Virus record (IMG/VR): IMGVR_UViG_3300032334_001488
Span: 1 to 64,000 of that record
Reading direction: 5' to 3' (one strand)
Source: a virus
DNA: 64,000 nt
Part shown: positions 8,601 to 16,601 of the stretch, in pieces
Numbering within the stretch: position 1 is the first letter of the stretch
Layout of the letters: each line of letters begins with the position of its first letter
Notes under the pieces: model-generated
The model's database searches: none
What the model was told of the DNA's origin: nothing
Seen by the model: only the letters and a program-made list of their open reading frames with translations
Position numbers and translations under genes: made by a program

Positions 8601-8867
8601 ATGGAAGAGCTTGAGCATGGTACTTATGTACCACTTGAGAAGTTTGATTTATCTCCCAGTCTTAATGATAAGTTCTGGGAAGAAAACATCAAACGCCTCA
8701 TTCAAAAATCCACATCAGTCAGTGAGTTACGTGAGATTGCAACGTTGTTGGTAACACTTGCAACTACACGTCAAGGTGTAATTCGTGGGCTGGTAAAAGA
8801 CATGCACTCCTTTAACAATGTTGTTGTAGATAATGCAGCAATTACCAACCCAGAAGTTAAACCCTAA
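8601..8867 (+). CDS. Hypothetical 88-aa protein on the opposite strand
   Basis: One of two rightward genes inside the leftward module. It is acidic and helical (F-W-E-E-N-I-K-R-L-I-Q-K, L-R-E-I-A-T-L-L-V-T-L-A). Its stop abuts the stop of 8868-9872. The 65-bp gap to the divergent gene 7591-8535 must hold both promoters; TTGACT at about 8563 is a possible -35 box. Function unknown. Confidence 0.6.
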   Translation: MEELEHGTYVPLEKFDLSPSLNDKFWEENIKRLIQKSTSVSELREIATLLVTLATTRQGVIRGLVKDMHSFNNVVVDNAAITNPEVKP

Positions 8868-9872
8868 TTAAAACAAGGAGTCATCCTCACCTGTCATAGG
8901 ATCCTGAGCTGATTGAAGTTGCAACACAATGTGATCAGTCCCTCTGGAAGCAGGAAGGATTTCTACACCTGCCTTGATTCCATAAGCACCACCCAACTTG
9001 TCAGCATCTTGCTTGGAATGTTGATTGATGTAATCAGCAAACAGCTCTTGGAATTTCCAAGTTGATTCACGATCTTCATCAGGAATCGACATGCGATTCA
9101 ATGATTCGATAGCGGCTTCTTCTGTGCTGTAATCAGGTAGGTCAAAAGATTCAATTGCGCAAATCTCAACGTTGTTGGCGCCGCGCATGTCGTTGACAAG
9201 TACCGGAGTAAATACGGTAGTGGCGTAGAACTTTTCATTGAATGCAAGAGGAACTTCAGCGGCCAGTGCTTTACTAAGGCACTTGGACATTTCTTTTTCA
9301 TACAACTTGATCTTCTCAGCTGCATCAGTACCGTTCAATCCTTTCAGTGTTAGCACCATAGGAATTTTGTGGGCACGCACATTATCCTTGGTAAGAATGT
9401 ACACAAGGTACTTGGTGCGCACACTGAACTTGCGCTTGTACATCTCACCTTTGCTGTTGGCAAGATCAGAGGCAGTCTTGTCAGCATCCCACAGATCTTT
9501 AACATCGGGATTATCAAATGTACCGATAGTCATACGCATCCCAGTAGTTTCCTCAACCATGAGGGGAGAACGTAAAAGCACTTGAATTCGAGGCTCAGTA
9601 AAATTGAGTCCTTCTTCAATTGAAGTGTTGGGAGCCATACCAAAAGTTTGCTTGTAGTTCCAGATAACTGAACCTTTAGCAAATTGATCTTCAGTGGCAC
9701 TCCATCCGCAAGTGTCAAGGTCTGACTTCCGCACGAACCAACCTCGTGTCTTGGACTTGTTGAGAGGCTGGATAGTGACGAGGTTCTGGTACCCCGAAAC
9801 AAATTCTTTAGACTGAAAAAGCTGAAACGATTTGATTCCACGGGTTGCAATAGCAGCGGTTTTCGTAGTCAT
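8868..9872 (-). CDS. DUF5895-like protein with SSB-type acidic tail
   Basis: 334 aa. N-terminal half has G-W-F-V-R-K-S-D-L-D-T-C-G-W and a strand-rich region with I-Q-V-L-L-R-S-P-L; the layout resembles cyanobacterial/phage DUF5895 proteins (from memory). The C-terminus ends G-E-D-D-S-L-F, like the acidic-aromatic tip bacterial SSB uses to recruit partners. It sits next to SSB and DNA polymerase, so a single-strand DNA or replication role is inferred. Own leader element A2. Confidence 0.6.
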   Translation of the reverse strand: MTTKTAAIATRGIKSFQLFQSKEFVSGYQNLVTIQPLNKSKTRGWFVRKSDLDTCGWSATEDQFAKGSVIWNYKQTFGMAPNTSIEEGLNFTEPRIQVLLRSPLMVEETTGMRMTIGTFDNPDVKDLWDADKTASDLANSKGEMYKRKFSVRTKYLVYILTKDNVRAHKIPMVLTLKGLNGTDAAEKIKLYEKEMSKCLSKALAAEVPLAFNEKFYATTVFTPVLVNDMRGANNVEICAIESFDLPDYSTEEAAIESLNRMSIPDEDRESTWKFQELFADYINQHSKQDADKLGGAYGIKAGVEILPASRGTDHIVLQLQSAQDPMTGEDDSLF

Positions 9873-9896
9873 GTCAAGGTCGGTTGGGTTTGTTGG

Positions 9897-9923
9897 TGAG
9901 CAGTTTTACGTCATACTCAGGAC
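9897..9923 (-). promoter_or_regulatory. Structured leader element A, copy 2
   Basis: GUCC, arms UGAGUA / UGCUCA (6 pairs, one U-G), loop UGACGUAAAAC with one change from consensus. 24 nt before the start at 9872. Confidence 0.7.
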
Positions 9924-9939
9924 GGATTTTTAAAACTGA

Positions 9940-10749
9940 TTAGAAAGGTTCGTCACTAAGCTCCGGTGCAGTGCCATATTGACCAGGTAATTCTGGCAGA
10001 CCGCCGCCAGATGTCACGTTCCAAGGGTCAGAACCTTCATCGGCTGTGCGTCCACCCCACAAGGTTGTCACTCCTTCTGGCGAAGCTACTGTCGTCTGTG
10101 GCTTGATTTCCTGAGCACCTGTCTGCCCTTTGGGAGCCAGGGTCATGCTTACTAATTGAATCTTGGTAAGGCTGCGACGTTCTTTTGTTTCTTTATCTAG
10201 CCAAGCATCAGTAACAAGGCGGCCTTGAATAGTAAGACCAGTGCCTTTACGCGTGAAGTTAACAAGAAGTTCCGCTTGCTTAAGCTTGTCTTCTGCATTG
10301 TTGATTGCATAAAAGTTAAACAGATCAGACTGATTGCGTCCAGTGTTAACTGCTAATGTCTGGTTGCAGATCATGGTACCATCAGCCGTTGTCTTAAAGG
10401 CACGTGCATCTTGATGGTCAATGTCTTTAACACAACGACCACTAAGGATTACTGTGTTGAAGATAGGGAACTGATCATTAACTTGAGCAATGATTCCTCC
10501 ATGGAGAGAATAAGTTTTAGCCTCCAGATCGAACCGCAGTTTTGCACCATGGATGTAGATTTGAGCTCCTTGAGAAGTACGAGAAAAACGCTCAGCATTT
10601 TTTCCGTACACATTGAGTTCAATTGCAGTAGGTGCTTTGTTTCCAATGGGCGGCAGCAACACCATACAACGTGCTGCTGTGGATGTAGCGCTGGTGTAAA
10701 CTTCTCGTGGCGCTTCAGTAGTCTGAGCGCAAAGTGTAACAAAGTTCAT
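9940..10749 (-). CDS. ssb: Single-stranded DNA-binding protein with two OB-like halves
   Basis: 269 aa. The second half (about 95-205) has the SSB fold order: N-T-V-I-L-S-G-R-C-V-K-D, M-I-C-N-Q-T-L-A-V-N, F-N-F-Y-A-I-N-N, L-L-V-N-F-T-R-K-G-T-G-L-T-I-Q-G-R-L. The first 95 residues have a similar strand order (I-E-L-N-V-Y-G-K-N-A-E-R-F, I-Y-I-H-G-A-K-L-R-F), so it looks like a tandem OB protein. The Pro/Gly-rich tail ends E-L-S-D-E-P-F, the SSB partner-binding tip. Coats ssDNA during replication. Preceded by element A3. Confidence 0.75.
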   Translation of the reverse strand: MNFVTLCAQTTEAPREVYTSATSTAARCMVLLPPIGNKAPTAIELNVYGKNAERFSRTSQGAQIYIHGAKLRFDLEAKTYSLHGGIIAQVNDQFPIFNTVILSGRCVKDIDHQDARAFKTTADGTMICNQTLAVNTGRNQSDLFNFYAINNAEDKLKQAELLVNFTRKGTGLTIQGRLVTDAWLDKETKERRSLTKIQLVSMTLAPKGQTGAQEIKPQTTVASPEGVTTLWGGRTADEGSDPWNVTSGGGLPELPGQYGTAPELSDEPF

Positions 10750-10768
10750 GAAATCAAAAGTGTAGTTG

Positions 10769-10795
10769 AAAGCAGTTTAACGTCTTACTTGGGAC
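10769..10795 (-). promoter_or_regulatory. Structured leader element A, copy 3
   Basis: GUCC, arms CAAGUA / UGCUUU (outer pair broken, one U-G), loop AGACGUUAAAC. Weakest stem but the shortest gap to a known gene start (19 nt, ssb). Confidence 0.65.
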
Positions 10796-10801
10796 GGGGC
10801 A

Positions 10802-12628
10802 TTAGTGGGTCTGATCCCAGGACCAGCCTACTTTACAGTCGCCTTCAATCTCACAACGGAATGTAAAGAATTGTTGCGCTTGCGGGAAGGCAAGCAAGGC
10901 CTGTTCTCTAACAATTGCAGTGTTTGTCTTAGGACAAGACAACTGAATCTCATCATGAATCATGGCATGTTGAATCCAATCTTTACCATGCACTAAGCCT
11001 TTAGCTTCAAGATTGGTATGTGTATTAATTACAACTTGCTTCATAAGCATGGCACCTGCCCCTTGAAGCAACACATTCAATGCACTAAAGTCTGACCGAC
11101 AAAACAATGCACGTCCATCTAATCCACGTAGGTACCCACGTTGTTGTACAGCGCTTGCTAACTTTTGTTTTAATTTTTTAAGCGCTGGCACACCATCCAT
11201 AAAACCATTGATTGCATTACGTCCCAATTGTTTTAAACGCACAGGATCTTTTTCGCTTGGATCTACAATGCCACCAGCTTTTTCATTACCACAGCCATAG
11301 AGCATTGCATATATTAAACGCTTGGCAATGTCTCTAGTAGGCACACCAAACTTATCTTGGTTGTACACATGAATGTCAACTGATTCATCTGTCACAAGGT
11401 TGGCATATTCACCGTCATCCCATAGGGCAAGATACCCACCAAGACAACGCAACTCCAATGCTTTGGCATCTACACCTAACAAATCCCAGTCATCTGGCGC
11501 ATGAAATAAACTCCTGCATTCTTTACCGTACGGGCTATAAGATGCTGGCACTTGCCCCATGTTTGGATTACGATGTGCGCAACGTCCGGTAATACAACCA
11601 TTAGTTACAACTTCACCATGCATACATGAGTCTTGATTGTTTACATATTTAAGCCAAGCTTTGTCTCCATCAGCAATTTGCCCTAGTCTTTTCTTAATAG
11701 TTAAGTATTCACCCAACACCTTGGCCTCAGGATAATCCAATGCACTTAACACTTCATCGTCAAGGATTGGATTACCTTTATCCGTCAGCTCCTCTGGTAC
11801 CCACCCATATTTACTTTTAAGCCTGTTAACAATTTGAGGGCGGGAACCAGGATTAAATTTCTGATATGTCACTTTAGTAAATGGCTCACCTTTAATGTAA
11901 CCACGAGTCTTGTTGTTTACCTTTGGTACAAATATTGACTCTTGTTTAATGGGCGGAAATACTTCCATTACTTTTGCATGGAGTTCATCTTTCTTTGCTC
12001 TGAGTACATCCACCAGATCAAGACATACATCCACATCAAAAGGAAAACCTGCTCGCACTTGTTTATTAATTGCAAGAGCAAAGTCATGCTCCAACTTAAG
12101 CGCCGCTTCCGCATAATTTTGTTTCTGAATGAATTGGAATAATTCAAAAGTAACTTTAACATCTTGCTCGCAGTACGCCAGCATTTCCTCGGAGTACGCA
12201 CTAAAATCTTTGAACTCAATCTTGTAATTGGAAAGGCGGTAACCCCACGCTTTAAGGCCGGCCCTACCCTTGAGGTTCTTTGGTACGTCCGGATATTGTT
12301 CTGTGTCAAGGTCATAGAGAACTTCTTTTGGCCAAATGAGTTGTGTACAAATGAGTGTGTCAATAATTCTTCCCCGAAACTTTGCGGTATCGGGGAAAAG
12401 TTTTTGAAGAACTGGGATGTCATAGAACAGAATATTCTGCCCTATAAGGACATCACTGCTAGCAAGATGATTAATAGCAGCCAGAATAGAATCGGGTCCA
12501 TAGTGATGTACTTGTTTTGTTTGAATATTGTATATGACAATGCAATGGATAACCGTTACATTGTCATACAATCCATCTGACTCTAAATCAAATACCAGCC
12601 AAGTCTCATTTTCTAAAACGGGACTCAT
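10802..12628 (-). CDS. Family A DNA polymerase with 3'-5' exonuclease
   Basis: About 608 aa from ATG 12628; ATG 12667 in the same frame would add 13 residues. Exonuclease domain: F-D-L-E-S-D-G (ExoI, D14 and E16), G-Q-N-I-L-F-Y-D (ExoII), Y-C-E-Q-D-V (ExoIII). Polymerase: motif A G-V-D-A-K-A-L-E-L-R-C, motif B R-D-I-A-K-R-L-I-Y-A-M-L-Y-G, motif C M-I-H-D-E-I. T7-like layout, replicative polymerase. The residue equivalent to E. coli Pol I Phe762 (T7 Tyr526) is Tyr. It overlaps 12606-12839. Confidence 0.93.
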   Translation of the reverse strand: MSPVLENETWLVFDLESDGLYDNVTVIHCIVIYNIQTKQVHHYGPDSILAAINHLASSDVLIGQNILFYDIPVLQKLFPDTAKFRGRIIDTLICTQLIWPKEVLYDLDTEQYPDVPKNLKGRAGLKAWGYRLSNYKIEFKDFSAYSEEMLAYCEQDVKVTFELFQFIQKQNYAEAALKLEHDFALAINKQVRAGFPFDVDVCLDLVDVLRAKKDELHAKVMEVFPPIKQESIFVPKVNNKTRGYIKGEPFTKVTYQKFNPGSRPQIVNRLKSKYGWVPEELTDKGNPILDDEVLSALDYPEAKVLGEYLTIKKRLGQIADGDKAWLKYVNNQDSCMHGEVVTNGCITGRCAHRNPNMGQVPASYSPYGKECRSLFHAPDDWDLLGVDAKALELRCLGGYLALWDDGEYANLVTDESVDIHVYNQDKFGVPTRDIAKRLIYAMLYGCGNEKAGGIVDPSEKDPVRLKQLGRNAINGFMDGVPALKKLKQKLASAVQQRGYLRGLDGRALFCRSDFSALNVLLQGAGAMLMKQVVINTHTNLEAKGLVHGKDWIQHAMIHDEIQLSCPKTNTAIVREQALLAFPQAQQFFTFRCEIEGDCKVGWSWDQTH

Positions 12629-12839
12629 CTTGAATTGAGAGGTCTTGACTGGCGAGAGCGGGATCATTCTTATTAATCCAAGTTAAGATTTGTTGCGCAC
12701 CTGCGCGATGCGGGTGGGAAAAAATCTTGTTCAAAGCTACATCAGAGTCTAACGGAACCAGCTTGAAAGAGTTGCTTTGAGTACAAGCAGTAATGGCGGA
12801 TGGTTGATCCGTGTTCATTGAAACAATGACGTAGCTCAT
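12606..12839 (-). CDS. Hypothetical 77-aa protein upstream of the polymerase
   Basis: Begins M-S-Y-V-I-V-S-M and carries N-K-I-F-S-H-P-H-R-A-G-A-Q-Q-I-L. No known motif. Its 3' end overlaps the polymerase start by about 23 bp, which suggests translational coupling. Confidence 0.55.
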   Translation of the reverse strand: MSYVIVSMNTDQPSAITACTQSNSFKLVPLDSDVALNKIFSHPHRAGAQQILTWINKNDPALASQDLSIQDESRFRK

Positions 12840-12881
12840 GGATGTAAAAGAAGTCGGGCTAATGTTAACACGCCTGCAATT

Positions 12882-13691
12882 TCACGCACGAACTTTTTTG
12901 GTCTTGTTGTACCCAGTAAACTTACCCTGTTTGCGCCGAGCATTGATAGCAGCTTGCGCATCTGAACCAGCACGTTGTGGACTATGGACCAACAATGCAA
13001 AGGGCTTGTCACCAAAGCAGTGACTGTCATCATGGTCAATCTCAAGCCCTAGTTCTGCTGCTTCTTCTTCTGTGTACACAACATAAGCAACACGCTTAAA
13101 CACATTGGGATTGCGTAAAATCATACGGTCAAGCATGCCGCCGATTGATGCAGTCAACATAAAGTTTGCTGGTATCTTTTCGTGTATAGCTAGCCAATCA
13201 TTAAGCATCTTGGTGTACGCATAGAACTTAATAGCAGGATACCTGGTAGCAACACGTGCCCATGCTTCCATGTAAGCACGTGCCCAGAAGTCACCACTCT
13301 CATGGATGCGACAAATCTCAAGTGCTGGTTGTACTAGTAGTGACAACTCAATCAGTCCTGCAATCAACTCAACCTGCTGTTCATAACTCTTGCCTTGTAA
13401 CTCCCTGTAACTACCGTGGTCACCGCCATACATTGTCTCACGTAACAGATCCCAGTTGTGCCAGCGTGCATCACGTACGTTTGGAAACATGGCTTCTGAC
13501 ATGGCAGCAAAACATCTGTAGTCTTGCGTCAGATCAATAGGTTGTTGCGGTAGATCCATCAACCTACCTGTGGTGCGATCAGCCATTGCTTTACATACTC
13601 CTGCATTAGGGCATGTGTAACCTGCTGGCAAGCTAAAGATCAAACGCTTACCAAGCTTGGCGTTGCCTGTGGAAAATTTAAGAAGTTGCAT
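12882..13691 (-). CDS. GP88 family phage protein
   Basis: 269 aa, full length for the family. Signature blocks in order: F-S-T-G-N-A-K-L-G-K, L-P-A-G-Y-T-C-P-N-A-G-V-C-K-A-M-A, R-C-F-A-A-M-S-E-A, R-I-H-E-S-G-D-F-W, A-W-A-R-V-A, F-Y-A-Y-T-K-M-L, L-T-A-S-I-G-G, D-H-D-D-S-H, F-A-L-L-V-H, basic tail. Homologs (mycobacteriophage gp88 type) are common in phages; the conserved Cys/His/Asp set hints at a metal site but the function is unknown. Preceded by element A4. Confidence 0.85.
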   Translation of the reverse strand: MQLLKFSTGNAKLGKRLIFSLPAGYTCPNAGVCKAMADRTTGRLMDLPQQPIDLTQDYRCFAAMSEAMFPNVRDARWHNWDLLRETMYGGDHGSYRELQGKSYEQQVELIAGLIELSLLVQPALEICRIHESGDFWARAYMEAWARVATRYPAIKFYAYTKMLNDWLAIHEKIPANFMLTASIGGMLDRMILRNPNVFKRVAYVVYTEEEAAELGLEIDHDDSHCFGDKPFALLVHSPQRAGSDAQAAINARRKQGKFTGYNKTKKVRA

Positions 13692-13725
13692 GGTGTTGAA
13701 TGAAATGAATGATAATAAAAACTAA

Positions 13726-13752
13726 TGAGCAGTTTAACGTCATGCTTAGGAC
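13726..13752 (-). promoter_or_regulatory. Structured leader element A, copy 4
   Basis: GUCC, arms UAAGCA / UGCUCA (one A-C mismatch), loop UGACGUUAAAC. 34 nt before the start at 13691. Confidence 0.7.
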
Positions 13753-13758
13753 GTACAG

Positions 13759-14064
13759 CTAATCTACGTTAATAAGTTCAACGGATTCTCTGAATTGTTC
13801 ACGGCTTAGCCGTGCAAGAATAGCACCTCCTGTAGCTGGTACCTGGGTAGGACCATCATGAATTAAGATTTCCCATACCATGTCATCGGTATCCATCCAA
13901 TTCTTACCAGCTTTAACTGCAAGTTTGATTGCATGCTCAGTTGATTTCCTTGGAAGTTCAACACGAATAATCATAAATGGATCATCTTCATTGTCTTGAG
14001 TGAATGCAGCTAACCAAAACTTTTTAGTTTTGATTGCTGGTGGCGCAGCAAATCCTTTAGTCAT
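13759..14064 (-). CDS. Hypothetical 101-aa protein
   Basis: Contains F-W-L-A-A-F-T-Q-D-N-E-D-D-P-F and W-E-I-L-I-H-D-G-P-T-Q-V-P. The ATG overlaps the thyX stop as ATGA, so it is expressed with thyX. Function unknown. Confidence 0.6.
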   Translation of the reverse strand: MTKGFAAPPAIKTKKFWLAAFTQDNEDDPFMIIRVELPRKSTEHAIKLAVKAGKNWMDTDDMVWEILIHDGPTQVPATGGAILARLSREQFRESVELINVD

Positions 14065-14687
14065 TTAAATGCAGCCTCACCAATAACAGGGAATTGTTCA
14101 ATGAAGATTTGTTTGCAGCCTTCTGCAATCAACCGATGCTCTAGCTGTGTTTCTTTTGATGCACGTACATTGATATAGTGAATCCACGACCGGATCGAGC
14201 CGTTCATATACAAAGTAGTTTGTGTACTAAGTGGAAGAATGCGACGTGCACATTCTTTAGCTACACCATCTGCAATCATTTGCATATAAAGCTCTTCAAT
14301 GTCCGCATACTGATTACGAATCTGTTCATCATAATATTCTTGTATATTAAAATCCAAATCATTTGTACTGTTTTGCCTATTCTTTAGATCCTGCCTACGC
14401 AGATTTGGAATAGCAAATGGCTGCGCTTTTGCATACCTGGTACTAAACTCTTGAAAACTAAATGAACGATGGCGTAAGATCTGTGCGGAAATGTCACGTT
14501 CTGTGTGTATTTGCACACAAAGATTGGCCATTTCAAATATAGAAAAATGTTTATGATCTAAACAATACTTAAGAAGTTTGGGCCCTGTTTCCCAATTATC
14601 CTGATTAGAAGGATTGGAAACCCGAGCCATTTTGACAACTAGTTTTTCAGCTTCTGGTGTAGCCCAGACAAATTCAACGTTACTCAT
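14061..14687 (-). CDS. thyX: Flavin-dependent thymidylate synthase
   Basis: 208 aa. The ThyX signature R-H-R-S-F-S-F-Q-E-F-S-T-R is at residues 72-84, followed by M-N-G-S-I-R-S-W-I-H-Y-I-N-V-R and A-S-K-E-T-Q-L-E-H-R, the usual C-terminal dUMP/FAD site. It makes dTMP from dUMP using methylene-tetrahydrofolate and FAD, supplying thymidine for phage DNA. Overlaps the endonuclease gene upstream by 4 bp and 13759-14064 downstream by 4 bp. A second 5' thyX fragment lies beyond the endonuclease. Confidence 0.93.
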   Translation of the reverse strand: MSNVEFVWATPEAEKLVVKMARVSNPSNQDNWETGPKLLKYCLDHKHFSIFEMANLCVQIHTERDISAQILRHRSFSFQEFSTRYAKAQPFAIPNLRRQDLKNRQNSTNDLDFNIQEYYDEQIRNQYADIEELYMQMIADGVAKECARRILPLSTQTTLYMNGSIRSWIHYINVRASKETQLEHRLIAEGCKQIFIEQFPVIGEAAFK

Positions 14688-15121
14688 TTTAGTAAATAGT
14701 TAACAGCTTTTTGAATAAGAACTGGATCATCATTAAATTTTCCAATTGATTGGTTGCACCTTCTACATAAAAGCCCTCGTATTTTACCAGTAATGTGGCA
14801 GTGGTCAACCGCTAAGCGTTTACCGCTACTACACGTATTGTTACAAATAACGCACACATTATTTTGAGCCACAAGCATTTGATCATAGTCTTCAATAGTT
14901 AACCCAAATGTTTTTAAATTTGCTTTGCGTTTATAAACCGGTTTATACGGATTATTATTTGTATACCCTCTATATTTTTCTGGATTTTTTTTATAATTTA
15001 TTCTAAAAGTTTCAGCGTAACATGTTTTACAAATTGTTCTAGGTTTAGGATTTGTTTTACCTGTTTTGTAAAACTCAGACTCAAGTTTTAATTCTTTACA
15101 TTTTGTACATTCTTTTGTCAT
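14684..15121 (-). CDS. Endonuclease VII-like HNH (homing-type) endonuclease
   Basis: About 145 aa from ATG 15121. N-terminal zinc knuckles C-T-K-C and C-K-T-C flank a basic segment. The C-terminal domain (L-T-I-E-D-Y-D-Q-M-L, C-V-I-C, L-A-V-D-H-C-H-I-T-G-K-I-R-G-L-L-C-R-R-C-N) is the recombination endonuclease VII fold (PF02945), with D-H-C-H as the His-metal motif. Its position between a thyX fragment and an intact thyX suggests a mobile homing gene. ATGA overlaps on both sides give it coupled translation. Confidence 0.85.
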   Translation of the reverse strand: MTKECTKCKELKLESEFYKTGKTNPKPRTICKTCYAETFRINYKKNPEKYRGYTNNNPYKPVYKRKANLKTFGLTIEDYDQMLVAQNNVCVICNNTCSSGKRLAVDHCHITGKIRGLLCRRCNQSIGKFNDDPVLIQKAVNYLLK

Positions 15122-15306
15122 GATAGTGCTCCATAAATAACAAGCCACTTTACAGCAAACGGCGACCAATGCTGATGATCAATAAGATACCGCAATAGTT
15201 TTGGTGCAGTTGCCAAGTTGTTTTCATTGTCAGGATTGGATACCCTGGCCATCTTTACAATCAAAGCTTCTGCGTTGGGAGTGCAGTGAACAAATTCAAC
15301 AGTCAT
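15118..15306 (-). pseudogene. 5' fragment of a second thyX
   Basis: 62 codons. The first about 50 residues (V-E-F-V-H-C-T-P, I-V-K-M-A-R-V-S-N-P, A-P-K-L-L-R-Y, H-Q-H-W-S-P-F) align with the start of the intact ThyX at roughly 60% identity by eye. Homology stops at the conserved W-S-P-F and changes to unrelated residues V-K-W-L-V-I-Y-G-A-L-S. It lacks the R-H-R active site, so it cannot be a working synthase. The stop overlaps the endonuclease ATG as ATGA. Confidence 0.8.
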
Positions 15307-15337
15307 GATTTAATAGTTGTGTGTTTATGTAATTAAA

Positions 15338-15574
15338 TTAATTAACTTTGTTTGTTGCAGTAGCAGCATGTACTTCTGCAACAAACTCAACAAGAAGTTG
15401 TTCTACAAAATCTTCTTGATGTAGTTTTTGTTTGGCAGCAATACTTACTAGTGCCCAATGAGTATCATCATCTACTTCAATATGATAAGTACGTCTTTCT
15501 TTGGTAGATTCTACAGGTGTAGACTTAGAAAAAGTAAGTAATTCTTGACTTGTAAGATCAAATAAATTAGTCAT
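15338..15574 (-). CDS. Hypothetical 78-aa protein
   Basis: Centre T-Y-H-I-E-V-D-D-D-T-H-W-A-L-V-S-I-A-A-K is strand-then-helix, loosely like ribbon-helix-helix DNA-binding proteins. That assignment is weak. Overlaps 15571-15879 by 4 bp. Confidence 0.55.
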   Translation of the reverse strand: MTNLFDLTSQELLTFSKSTPVESTKERRTYHIEVDDDTHWALVSIAAKQKLHQEDFVEQLLVEFVAEVHAATATNKVN

Positions 15575-15879
15575 GGGTTGATTTCTCCAAGGGAAGTGCG
15601 GTAGTCTGCAACAATTGAATCTACATCTGCTATGTGACAGATGCGTGACTGGGCATGTTCACTTGCTGATTGCAAATGATCCCATTTAACAAGCACATAC
15701 TTTGTTACTTGTTTGCTGGAGTTTACCTTGGCAGTAAGCCCAGTCACTATACCATAACGCTGTTGGTTGTTGGCTGCTGCCGTCTGCCTTGCCTTGGTAC
15801 TAAGACCAGAAAAAATCATGTTCTTAGGACGCTCGGCAACACGGTCACCAACTTGAAACACTGTTTTGTTTCGAGTCAT
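15571..15879 (-). CDS. Hypothetical KOW/SH3-like protein
   Basis: 102 aa. F-Q-V-G-D-R-V-A-E-R-P and R-Y-G-I-V-T-G-L-T, then K-Y-V-L-V-K-W-D-H-L resemble a small KOW/SH3 barrel. Overlaps its neighbours by 4 bp on both sides. Function unknown. Confidence 0.55.
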   Translation of the reverse strand: MTRNKTVFQVGDRVAERPKNMIFSGLSTKARQTAAANNQQRYGIVTGLTAKVNSSKQVTKYVLVKWDHLQSASEHAQSRICHIADVDSIVADYRTSLGEINP

Positions 15880-16208
15880 TTAATGTTCTTGTAAGTTTTG
15901 TAGTTGACAATTTTGCAGATAGTACTGCGGTGCATCTTAAGCCTTAAAGCAATCTGTCCATTGCTATAACCTTGTTGATGCAGATGCCTAACCGTTTGCA
16001 CTTGAATTGAATTTAGTTTTGCATTTGGATTTTTATCTCCACGCAAAACATGTGGATCAATTGGAATTGGTTTGGCAACTGCATAGCGTTCAATGGTTCG
16101 GTACTTGGTACCACAATCAAGACACCTACAGAATCGTTTGGTTAACTCATCTGTGTGTTCTGTGCAGGTAACACGGGTGTTGACACTGGCGCATGCGCGA
16201 CACTTCAT
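15876..16208 (-). CDS. NrdR-like zinc ribbon plus HTH regulator
   Basis: 110 aa. N-terminus C3-x2-C6, T-R-V, then C-L-D-C-G-T-K-Y-R-T-I-E-R-Y matches the zinc ribbon of the ribonucleotide reductase repressor NrdR. The C-terminal 45 residues form a resolvase-like HTH (Q-V-Q-T-V-R-H-L, G-Y-S-N-G-Q-I-A-L-R-L, R-S-T-I-C-K-I-V-N). NrdR itself carries an ATP-cone in place of the HTH, so this is a different architecture. Probable DNA-binding regulator in the ATGA-linked operon. Confidence 0.7.
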   Translation of the reverse strand: MKCRACASVNTRVTCTEHTDELTKRFCRCLDCGTKYRTIERYAVAKPIPIDPHVLRGDKNPNAKLNSIQVQTVRHLHQQGYSNGQIALRLKMHRSTICKIVNYKTYKNIK

Positions 16209-16543
16209 TCCATTGCCTCCTCTGACTCAAGGTCAACATCAACATCATCTTTGGATACAATCAAGTCAAGGTAATAACACGTTTGTGTAGTACCAAGAAT
16301 TTGAAATGCATCCAAGATTAAAGTAAGATGACGTTCGGTTGAGTCATAGTATTCAGTAAGAAACTTTTCAGCTTGATCATAATCATCACGTGTGCCAGTC
16401 AGCTTTTGCATAATGTCTGCTGGCATCTCATCAATAATTTTTTCGATTAAATACTCACGCACTGCAGGCCATGCGTGATGGATTGTAATCACATCAACAA
16501 TTTGATTGGCAAGATCAACGTCAACAGAATTGAGTTTAGGCAT
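16205..16543 (-). CDS. Hypothetical acidic 112-aa protein
   Basis: Helical with a strongly acidic end (D-D-V-D-V-D-L-E-S-E-E-A-M-E). First gene after a strong terminator, and first in a chain linked by 4-bp overlaps through 15338. No known motif. Confidence 0.6.
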   Translation of the reverse strand: MPKLNSVDVDLANQIVDVITIHHAWPAVREYLIEKIIDEMPADIMQKLTGTRDDYDQAEKFLTEYYDSTERHLTLILDAFQILGTTQTCYYLDLIVSKDDVDVDLESEEAME

Positions 16544-16555
16544 GGTTGTGTTGAT

Positions 16556-16582
16556 AGAAAAAACCCCCGCTTGCGCAGGGGC
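16556..16582 (-). terminator. Rho-independent terminator with GCAA loop
   Basis: On the minus strand: CCCC-U-GC, loop GCAA, GCGGGG, then GUUUUUUC. It separates 16602-16964 from 16205-16543, so the latter needs its own promoter in under 20 bp or depends on read-through. Confidence 0.85.
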
Positions 16583-16601
16583 CGAACATTCCGTAGCCAG
16601 C

